A model generated the notes under the pieces. It did not search any database, was not told the origin of the DNA, and saw only the letters and a program-made list of their open reading frames with translations. Positions 54,872-64,000 of a stretch of 64,000 bases of DNA are shown in pieces. The position numbers and the translations under genes are program-made. Origin of the DNA: Azolla caroliniana (Eukaryota > Polypodiophyta); the NCBI GenBank assembly GCA_043228905.1, contig JBHGNT010000016.1, positions 6,510,001 through 6,574,000 on the forward strand, read 5' to 3'. Position 1 is the stretch's first letter; each line of letters begins with the position of its first letter.

Positions 54872-57599
54872 GACACCGCCTATAAGGTTGAGCTCATATG
54901 AGCATGCCTTATTCATGCATGGAGACATTGTGCTTCAATGTATGAATACCCCTTTTTAGGAAGGGGACACATATCAAGAACACATGTATAGTCTGGTCCC
55001 ATAGCTAAGGTAAAAAATTGGCCTCTTTATGGACGATAAAAATTCTAATTCTAATTCTCTCTCTCTCTCGTGTCCAACCCTGCTACATAACACTTCTTTA
55101 CGAGAGATCTTTGCATTGTGAGATAGATCCTTGATTAGTTCTACGCAAGTAATACAACCTTGGTACATAATGTTTCTATAAAACATTGCAACCAATTCCA
55201 ACATCCTAGTTATTAGACTTTCATTTTATCTAGAAATTTAGGTTTCACACCATAATAGTCGACACAATAACATTGTTTTCCTGATGCAATGTAACACGTG
55301 GACATCATTAGAAGAAATTACAAATTGTTTTCAACTTTCACATATTTAAGCTTGAGTTTCAATCTTGAATGGGAGTATTTTTGTAGCCTAAATAAACTCA
55401 TGGCGATGATTAATATAAGGATCATGCATTGTCTTTCAGAATTCATTTTGAGTTGCTCATAAAAACATCATGAAAACACAAGAATGAAACAGTTCCTACT
55501 AGAAACATGCGAGTTAGAATCATGGTGACTTAAACTAACAATATTATCTAAATGATGCCAAGAAATATTTAGTTCTAAAAATACAATATTTTATACTAGA
55601 TAACGTTGTACTTTTAGCTTTAAAGACAAGCAACTTTACCTAGTGAATATTTTTTCTATACATAATGTTGAACAAAGCATCGTTAAGGTCATCTTTGCCA
55701 AAAAAACATTTCTATACTAATGAGATACTACCATTACCGCCTAATCGTTTAGGCGCCCAACCCATAAGCGCAACTACCCACTTGCAAGGACACATGCCCT
55801 CCATCATTGGTGCTAAAAAATATGTTTACTTAAACACTTATCTTAGTGGCATGAAACCATGGTGTTCCTTGAAAATACTAACAATAATAATCTCACATTA
55901 TAGCTGGAGGCATCAGACTATGGTGCTCAAAGGTCTTATGGCCTACATTGAAACTTATGTCCTCAAAGAGAATAAGCATTTTCCAATGGCCCAATGAGAT
56001 ATTTTCATATTGAGTAGTTTTGACGCATCAATTCCTTGACCAACCTATGGCACTATAAGTGTGCTAAAAATGATTTTGATACCAAAGAAGGTTACTTTAA
56101 ATCACATATTTATTGTTGTAACTTTTCTATGGGAGTATCACTCATGTTCCTAATATTTAACTCTTTATTGTATATTGGTCAAAAGCCTATGTTTGAATGT
56201 ATGTGAAAGCATCATATCACATTCCTAACTACTATATGTTATTGATAATATTATCTTCAGTTGCCAAATCAAAGTGCCAACTAACTAAATATTGATCAAA
56301 TGGGCAATGAAAAATACAAATGGTGCCTTTTAGGAAGGGTGGTCATACCAACTTTTAATGATACAAGTTATTGTGACTAGATACTATTGAGATTGTTTGT
56401 AGAAGGAGATGTGTGTTACTTTCTCTATAAAGAGAGGAATGTGGCCAATGAGACCAAACCAATGTGTTGTATGCTTTCTTGATAAATGAAAATTAACATA
56501 CAATAAATAGAGACACTAAAGGTAAAATTGTTCATGTTGATGCATGCTAAGCTTTATTGGACATCTCATGTCTTATGTTCTATCGTGCTTGTGGAGTCTC
56601 GACTTAGGCCTTTGATGCTCCCTAATGGTAGCTTAATGTTTGTGCCTCATTAGTTTCTTAGATCTTTCAAAAGGAATCCATTTAACTAATCTCAATTGCC
56701 TCAAATATACTCAATTTGGGCTTCATAATTTGTGCATGTGGCATATTTATATTTAACGTGTTATTTTGTATACACTTCAAAAAAGGCTATAATTTGAAAC
56801 AACCAAACTTTTGTTTGATCAACAAAAACCCAAACGAGACTAAGGAATCTTTATCGGCATCATGTATCACATGGACCCATGGGATCGTTACCATCATGTT
56901 TAACAATGTGAACCTCTGATCTTTATGAAATATTGTTTGATCTATCAAAACACAACATAGAGATAGGGGTTGGAACAAAACCCTAGCGAACAAAATGCAC
57001 TATCATTTTGTCAACAAAAGTAATGTAACAATGTAGCACTAGCTTATAGTAACATCATAAGATATTAACTTGCACTATCATTTTGTTGACAAAAGTAACA
57101 CAACAATGTACCACTATCTTATAGTAACATTGTAAGATATTAAACGTGAATTCTAATGGAATCGACACTCTAAGCATTGTCTAACTTCTAGGATCATTAT
57201 TACATGAGAATAAAAGGATGACCAAACAACTTGTGTTTTCTTATGATTGATATGTCATCAATCATGATAACTTCCAATAATACATAGATACCGTAAAGTC
57301 TTTTGTTCCATTATGTATATAATGAAAAAGTATGAATACTAATATATATATATATATATATATATATCCAAAAAAAACTCCTTCCATTAGTTATAAATTT
57401 TTACAAATGAGACAATTATGTACAAATGTCTGTAGGGACGCGATAGTTCCATCTTATGTGGATGCCCATTGACTCAAGAAAGGGAGAGGACAACCATTGT
57501 TGGATGAAGGCTATTTCGTTGTCTTTCAAATCCATTGGAGCTGCCCTTGAGGCCATCATATTGGCTCTTTAGAGTGGCTACAATTTCACACCATATCTC
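54872..57599. other. AT-rich DNA, copy B of 6621-9400
   Basis: Near-identical to copy A, including the 75-bp tandem duplication (about 56997-57146) and a TA tract (about 57342-57367). One difference is an extra 20 bp or so near 55778-55800, which extends an open frame (55665-55997). I do not recognise a gene. Confidence 0.5.
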
Positions 57600-58695
57600 T
57601 TATAGTAACCTTGTTGGATGCGCAGTTTGGTTGGAGAAGACCCGTCTACATTGTTGTTTCCATAGAATCCAAAGAGTTATTGGGTTGACCAATTCCAACA
57701 CAACTTGAGATTTGTCATTAAGAGGAGTTGAGTGGACATTGCCGCTGGTGGCAAAAAAAACCTCTTGTGCTTTTATCACCAAAGTCATCCCCTCCTCTTG
57801 ATGCTCGTATCTGCCAAATGGGATCTGCCATGATAGCCAACATATATTTCCCCACTTGATTGAGTCTTGCACCTGGCATAATTGCAACAAGTGGCCAAAC
57901 CCCCGCCATATTCGATGAGATGCTAGGCAATCCCACAAAGAGTGTCATATTGATTCTATTGCATTTGGGCACTCTACACAATTAGGAGAGCTAAGGTTCC
58001 CACTTTGCCATGCTCCCACCGGTAGGGACTTATGGATTAATAGCCATTGGAACGTGGTAATTCGCCTCGCGTGTTGTTGTTTCCAGATTTTCTGCCAAAA
58101 CTTGGTGATAATTGTGGGAGGAACTTGAAATGTGTGCCAGACCTTCGCAGCAGCTGGCTCTTGGGCGGTTTGAGGAGCTAGAATGTGGCTACCCAATCTA
58201 GTTGTGAATTGGAAGAAAGGGATGGGTTTGCTTCCTTCCCCCGCATAAGGATCACGCTATGTCCATTGCAAAGGGTTCCAACTGACCTTACGTAGCCATG
58301 TGTTTTCATGAGTACATATGTGCCAATCGGGTTGTACTTTGATCGAATCCTGATCTACAATCCATTTATGACCAGTATACCCAAGTACGATTGGGGCTCA
58401 CTAGCGATGGAGGATTTTGCGACTGTGGAGTTTTAGGTAGGACATGGGATTTCCCCACCACTCGCCATTCCATCACAGCCTTATCAGGGCGTGGTGGGGG
58501 AGGCTTTTGATTTCCTATGGTGTCCCGACCATTCAAGGTCTCCATGGTGGGATCCTTAATGCGTCTCGTGGGGCAGTTCTTTTTAAAATGACTGGAAGCT
58601 TTTTGCATGCAAAACATTGTCACGGTGCGCTGATCACTTCAATGCGTTGTTCAATCTGTATTCCGTTTTCCCCTAGAATGAGGATCTTGTGTGAA
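57600..58695 (-). pseudogene. LINE(-) copy B, with its middle deleted
   Basis: 57600-58388 corresponds to the ORF2 C-terminal zinc domain (VGAWQSGNLSSPNCVEC, LWDCLASHRIW type). 58389-58695 corresponds to the ORF1 end (FCMQKASSHFKKNCPTRR). They are fused at CAAGTAC/GATTGGGG near 58388. Endonuclease, RT and the end of ORF1 are gone. Confidence 0.75.
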
Positions 58696-59124
58696 TGTTA
58701 AGGTGTGGAAGCGTTAGACAGAACCGGCTCAACCGGGTAGCAACAACGAATAAGATGAAGGTTTAATGGAGAACTTAATGCACAAAGAATACATGTGGGA
58801 GAGACAGAGAGAGCAAAACATACACTTAATTCAAAATAACACTCTAACACTCTGTAACTCTATACATACAATGTGCTAAACAACACTATTTATACAAGTC
58901 CATAAAGGACTGACAAAAGTATTGACAAGTACTTCAATATTCCTACATGCGACTTATACTAACTACGAGAAAATGACTACCTAGTAGTTTAGGCTACTAC
59001 TGGGCTTCCGATTATCGCTCTGATCCAGCTACCCGGCTCACCGGCTTAGTCTCGCTCATCGGCTCACCGATCCGGCTCAGGCTTATTCAGCCGATCCGGA
59101 TCTGGTTGAGCTTGCCGCTCAACA
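58696..59124 (-). repeat. Cop2 3' LTR, copy B
   Basis: 429 bp, same ends as 23038-23466 (TGTTGAGCGG on the minus strand to CCTTAACA). Part of the segmental duplication. Confidence 0.75.
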
Positions 59125-59972
59125 CTCCTCAAGCTCAACTTGAGGTCGGATCGTGGTGTCAGTGTTCGTAGCAGCCGGTTCTTCTACGCGGCTCCTTCTG
59201 GCGTTGCTCCGCCTTGCTTGTGCTCCTCGTCCGGTCCGGTCCTGTTTGTTGCACCCCTTCTAGTTCTACGCACGTCGAACTCCTCAGCCGACTTGTCTGC
59301 TCAACAGGCCCATTTCAGCTCCCTCGCTGCTGCGATTCCGGCGCTTGTCGACCCATCGGTTCCTTCGTGTTGGTGTCGACTTCAACTAGGTCTGTGTCCG
59401 TTTGGTATTTAGTTGATCCGGTTTCTCCAAATCTTGAACTGAATCGGTTTCCTTTGAGTTGTTCCAGCTCTTGTCCGAATCGATCAATCCTGATTTGTTC
59501 CGGCTCTTGTCCGAGTCGGTGTTCTCCAACTCGTCTTGCGGTTTCAGGCCCTTCACCACATCAGACCATGTCCGGGTCTTGGCCTTCTCCTTCTGATCGG
59601 CTCTGTCCTTCTTGACTCTGCGACTGCTGCCGCTCATTCCGACTTGTTTGGACGTGCCGACTTCTTTCGTCGACTTGGCTTCCTTTTTCCCTTTGTCTCC
59701 CCCTTTGTTGGTACTTTGTTCCTCTTCGGTTCCTTGTCCAATGCCATCCGTTGCCTTTCCTTTTCTCCCCCTCAAGTGCGGCACATCAAGCTGCTGAACA
59801 CCAAGCATTTCGGTGAAGTGCTACAACTTGTCCAATCCAAGCGATTTGGTTAAGATATCGGCAACTTGCCGATCCGTCTGAACATACCAAAGTTCAACTT
59901 CACCGCTCAAAACCTGCTCACGCACAAAGTGATAGTGGGCTTCTATGTGCTTCGTTCGAGCATGTAACATGG
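59125..59972 (-). pseudogene. Cop2 pol C-terminus with charged tail, copy B
   Basis: RNase H end (HARTKHIEAHYHFVREQV, VQTDRQVADILTKSLG) at 59821-59970. TAG at about 59821-59823 follows LDKL where copy A reads LQHF. The charged tail 59386-59808 is still open, with RTWSDVVKGLKPQDE and the same C-terminal end as copy A. Confidence 0.65.
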
Positions 59973-60621
59973 TGTCGTGGAGAAAAACCGTCCCTAGGAT
60001 GAATCGGTGAATAGAGAGCATGAACCGGCCCTTACACGCGGGCACATGTTTTGATATGTTGTACATAGTTAGGCACAGGTCGGCGATGTGAATATCCTAG
60101 GTAGTGTGTATTCATTAGGTAGGGAATCGAGGAGTATCTCTATCTGAAAGGACAGAGAATAAAGGTGATGTAACATACTGTAACGTTTCTCTCTCCTTGG
60201 GATATAAAAGGAGAGGAAAGGGGATTGAGTGGGGATCGCGTTGTGGAGGACGAAGTCCTGTCAGACTGGGACCGAGCTCTTCTCCTCTATCTTTCGTCGT
60301 TCTCTGCAGGTTTTGGGAGGCTGCCTCTGCTTCGTGGAAAGCCCAAGTGCTTCCGTCAGAGGCTCCATCTCGCGTTGTCCATGTGCGTTGTGTGAGTTGG
60401 TGTCAGCGCATTGACGCTTACCGGCTAGCTAGCTGTAATCTTCATCATAAATATATATTTGCCTTATTCGTTGCTCGATCTTCGTTGTGAGTTCTCTATG
60501 TATTTGTGTGCGTGGCTCGGCCATGATTTCGTGTTGCTCCTTCCTCTGTTCGATTATTCCTCGGTTCAGGGCCCCCGCGGTCCCACCTTCGTTTCTCCTG
60601 TGCGCACAAAATAACATGACA
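59973..60621 (+). repeat. Gyp1d LTR, copy B, uninterrupted
   Basis: 649 bp from TGTCGTGGAG to ACATGACA, TATA box at 60203-60210. At about 60165-60180 it shows the empty site of the Cop1 nest (GATGTAACATACTG). A primer-like TTGGTGAACTCGACGTGAA follows at 60626-60644. Confidence 0.85.
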
Positions 60622-61145
60622 TAATTTGGTGAACTCGACGTGAAACAAGGTGGCAGAGGAATAGAGGATGAGGGGATCAAAGCTCGCTGAAGCCATGGCG
60701 GCAACAGTCGATCGGATAGTAAGTGCTCGTGAGGGCATGGGTGCCCTCGATAGGGCCATTGAAGCAATTGTCGGCACAATAGGCCGGTTCGATGGGAAGG
60801 ACTCCATGAGTTATTTGGTGGCCTACCGAGCTGAAATGGTGATGACGGACATCCCGGAGGAAAGGCGTTTGGCTGGGTTCCCTCGGGTGGCGACACCGGG
60901 CATCCACGTACAGGTGCTCAAGGTGCAGGCTGGATGCCGGACCTGGGGAGAATTCGATGCGCGGCTCCTCAAACGGTACAGGCTTGATGATGCACTTCGG
61001 TTATCAAAGCGAGACTTCATGGATTTTGTGGAGACCCCCGGAAAGGGGATGAATGCGTGAGCGCTTCTCAGGGAGTTTGAAGAACGCTTCGTGCGGCTCT
61101 CGACACTGGACAAAGGAGTGCTGGACACGAGCCGCGTCTTGTTGT
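60622..61145 (+). pseudogene. Gyp1d gag fragment, copy B
   Basis: Starts MRGSKLAEAMAATVDRIV at 60668. Better preserved than copy A: CAG at 60926-60928 and the GEFDARLLKRYRLDD block are intact. TGA at 61058-61060 breaks it after GKGMNA. It is cut at about 61145 by the Gyp2 integrase tail, at the same place as copy A. Confidence 0.8.
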
Positions 61146-63632
61146 TTGTCTTTGCTTGTGTTCCAAAGATGACATGGCATGTATTCTTTCTTCCTCTAAC
61201 AGTAATAAGGCTTCTTTCTGAATTCATTCCGACTACAGTTCATTTAATTTTTTAGTTGCTTCTATTCGGAGTGTCGGAATTTGAAATTCTACTGGCATTA
61301 CGACTTCTAATCCGAAATCCATTCGGAAAGGAGTTGATTTAATAGATGTTTTATAAGACGCCCGATATGCCCATAAAGCACTCTGAAGCTTTTGATCCTA
61401 ATCTGTACGATTTTCATTGACTATCTTTTTGAGTATTGTCTGCAGTGTTTTATTTGTCGATTCTGCTAATCCATTTGCTTGTGGATAGTAAGGAGTGCTC
61501 TTTTTATGAACCATTGCGTAATATGTGGATAGCTCATTTTATTAATAAAATGTGTACCTTGATCACTTACTAATTCTATCGGACACCCAAGTCGACACCA
61601 TATATTTTCGTACAAATTTTTTGCTGTTGATGGTGTCGTATTGTCCTTGAGATGTTTAGCTTCTGGTTATGATGTAACGATTACCTGTGCGTATGGCTGC
61701 TGGTTTAAATGAACCGACAAAATCCAATCCCCATTTTTGAAATGGCTCCAAAGGCAAAACAGGTTGGAAAGGCATTCTATCCTTTTCTGTGGGTTGCCCC
61801 AGTCTTTGACATAAATCACATTTTCGACAATAGTCCACTGCATCCTTCATTACTATCGGCCACCATAAGCCATTGTTCCATATTTTTCGGGTTGTAGTTT
61901 CTCCGGCATAATGACCACCTACAATACCACAATGAGATTCTCGCCGAATTATCGATTTCTCAAATTGTTGTACTGTCCTTCTCCAAATTCCGTCTGCACC
62001 TTTATGATAGAGAGTATCGTTCAAAAAACAGAAATTCTGACTATGAATGGCTAAACTTCTCCTTTTATCCGCCAATAGATGCTCAGATGGTAGCCCTGTT
62101 GTAAGACAGATTGTCATCTCCGAGATCCAAGCATCCTTGCCTTCCTTATTTATTTCTTGTACCGGTACTGCTTCCACTCGAAAGAGTTGTCCATCCGGAA
62201 AATCATCTGGCACACCTATGCCTTCTTCTCTCGACTCTAGTCGGCTAAGATAATCAACAATCTCATCATGTACTCCTGGCCGATGTAAAATGTCAAACTC
62301 CAATTCTTGCAATAATAATGTCCATCGTGCTAGCTTACTAGTTAATTCTTGTTTAGAGACTAAATAGAGAAGAGCATAATGATCGACATGGAATGTAAAT
62401 TTCTTGCCCAAAAGGTAGTGGCGAAATTTATTGATACTATAAATCATTCCTAACGCTTCCCTCTCGGTTGTTGAATAATTTCTTTCCGTTGTCGAGAGTT
62501 TTCGACTAGCGTAATACACTGGTCTATACCAGTTTGGTTTGGATAACTGCATAAGTGCACTGCCGATTGCTATATCAGATGCATCAACGAACACATGGAA
62601 GGGTTTATTCCAGTTAGGTGGTTGAACCACCGTAACTTTAGATAGCATTTTCTTGAGACACTCATACGCGTCTTGTTCCATAGTTGTCCATTGAAAAGGA
62701 ACTTTATGCACCGTTGTGTGTAGAGGAATGACAACATCCACAAGAAATCTAATCATCCTGCTATGCCATCTAATCTGCCCCAAGAACCGACTAAGGCCCT
62801 TAGCGTTTGTAGGTGTTGGTGCTTCTAATATGGTCCTAACCTTGTCTGGGTCAATTGCAATTCCTTCTTGGCCGACAATAGGGCCTAACAGTGTCCCATT
62901 AGTAACTCCGAACGTGCATTTTGCCGGATTCAAGCTAAGCCGACCTTTCTGACATTGCTCCAAACATAGTCGTAAATGTTTGAAATGTTCCACTTTCAGA
63001 CTATATACGGCAAAATCATCTAGGAAAACTTGCATAAATGCAGGAATGTATTCCACAAAGATTTCCTGTATAACCCTTTGAAATGTGGCCGGAGCTGTTT
63101 TTAATCCGAACATCATTACTACTGCCACAAATACTCCCCATTTAGTAACGAAGGCTATCTTCTCTTGATCCTCTGGATGCATCCTTACCTGATTATATCC
63201 ACTAAATCCATCCAGGAAACTGTACATTTCATGACTAGCGACTGCATCCGATATCCCATTCGTAAACGGTAATGGAAATGCGTCCGTTACTGTTGCTGCA
63301 TTTAGTTTTCGATAGTCGACGCATACTCAAAATTTTTCATTCTTTTTCCGAACAACTACAATCGGACTTAGCCATGTAGCTTTTATTACCGGTCAAATAA
63401 ACCCTACCTTCAGGAGTTTATCTATTTCCTCTTTAACTTTAATTGCCTAATTAGGATTTAAATGATACCTGCGTTGTTGAACTGGTTTTGCATATTTATG
63501 CAAGTTAATTTGGTGTTGCCAGAAAGCCGGATCTAGCCCTTTCATGTCTTCAAAAGACCAAGCAAAAACATCCTTATATTGCTTTAGAAACCCAAGTAAC
63601 CTTTGTTTATCCGCCACTCTCATATCTTTAGT
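61146..63632 (-). pseudogene. Gyp2 copy B: RT, RNase H and integrase
   Basis: The frame 61656-63227 (523 codons) covers RT from SFLDGFSGYNQVRMHPEDQE through FMQVFLDDFAVYS (catalytic, about 63000-63040), RNase H FHVFVDASDIAIGSAL and YYASRKLSTTERNYSTTERE, and the integrase zinc domain GGHYAGETTTRKIW with [11 protein letters not shown]. It stops in the integrase core, where 27 or so bases present in copy A are missing (about 61665). The remaining integrase tail reaches 61146. Upstream, TAA-type stops and frameshifts break the RT start near 63330-63450. The match to copy A ends at 63632 inside the pol N-terminus. Confidence 0.8.
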
Positions 63633-64000
63633 GACGAGAAATATGCGGAATAATCTCCGGCCACAACTGAAGCGTAGATCACTTGATGACAATCAAACAC
63701 AGAAGAAATGGGGATGGAGGTAAGTACACAAACAAAAAGAGAATACACAGAATGTTAACGTGGAAAACCCTGACAGGGAAAAACCACGGGAGTCCACAGA
63801 CTCCAAACTATCACTATGTCAAGGAGTACAACAGGCAGCACAGAGGCAACGACCTCTTGCTTACAATCTTCGCCTGGCGGCGGTTACAACAGAGACATGC
63901 TATGTATCAGTCACTCACTCACACACACTCTCTCTCTCGGTACAGTCATTACACCAATTACACTATACAAAGATAATAACAACAACTATCGTTATACACA
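63633..64000 (-). repeat. Part of a Cop1-like LTR element, cut by the window end
   Basis: Minus-strand blocks GAGGTCGTTGCCTCTGTG, TAGTGATAGTTTG and TTTTCCACGT match the R-U5 region of the Cop1 LTRs (for example 24905-25010), but with clear divergence. The plus strand starts TGACGAG exactly where homology of copy B to copy A ends, so 63633 may be an LTR terminus. Confidence 0.5.

Larger units (their letters stand above)
53084..63632. repeat. Segmental duplication, copy B
   Basis: See copy A. The shared frameshifts in LINE(+) and the shared gag/integrase fusion show that the relics were already dead and nested when the block was copied. It lies next to the leader of the aminopeptidase relic. 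Confidence 0.85.

Overview
This window looks like nuclear DNA of a land plant and is dominated by retrotransposons. The evidence is Ty1/copia elements primed by initiator tRNA-Met, Ty3/gypsy elements including a chromodomain-bearing chromovirus, LINEs, plant telo-box motifs (AAACCCTAA), a PLS-type PPR gene relic and a relic of a plant-type leukotriene-A4-hydrolase-like aminopeptidase. The style of the PPR relic and of the retroelements suggests a non-seed vascular plant (fern or lycophyte) to me, but that is only an inference. I see no intact host gene. Local names used below are Gyp1-3, Cop1-4, LINE(+) and LINE(-).

Layout. Positions 1-1846 hold the gag and 5' LTR of a Gyp1 copy on the minus strand. 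Positions 2125-2480 hold a chromodomain fragment. Positions 2772-35690 (copy A) are a nested block: Cop4 fragment, LINE(+), AT-rich DNA, LINE(-), Cop2 3' end, Gyp1d LTR and gag, and Gyp2. LINE(-) is split by a 9.1-kb Gyp1 nest at 10938-20061, and the Gyp1d LTR is split by a 7.8-kb Cop1 nest at 24520-32350. Positions 35691-40708 finish Gyp2 and hold a stray copia LTR and the 5' part of Cop3. Positions 40709-45283 are AT-rich, with tRNA-like tandem modules, a PPR relic and a tandem array of about 150-bp units. Positions 45284-45738 are the aminopeptidase relic. Its leader is cut by Gyp3 (45809-52824), a nearly intact chromovirus whose two LTRs look identical. Positions 53084-63632 (copy B) are a second copy of the block, in the same order and orientation. 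Another LTR begins at 63633.

History read from the junctions. Copy B lacks the Gyp1 and Cop1 nests, so it records the state before those insertions, and it carries two deletions of its own. Both nests look like an element that inserted into a relative of its own family: Gyp1b into the RT of Gyp1a in opposite orientation, and Cop1b into the integrase of Cop1a in the same orientation. Later deletion or LTR recombination then removed part of each. Gyp3 is the youngest insertion and is interrupted by one nonsense codon in gag. Many premature stops in the older elements are TAG at former CAG or TGG codons, which fits decay of cytosines methylated in the CHG context, a plant pattern.

All calls rest on reading the sequence and translations by eye. 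No database search or alignment was run, and boundaries described as approximate are approximate.
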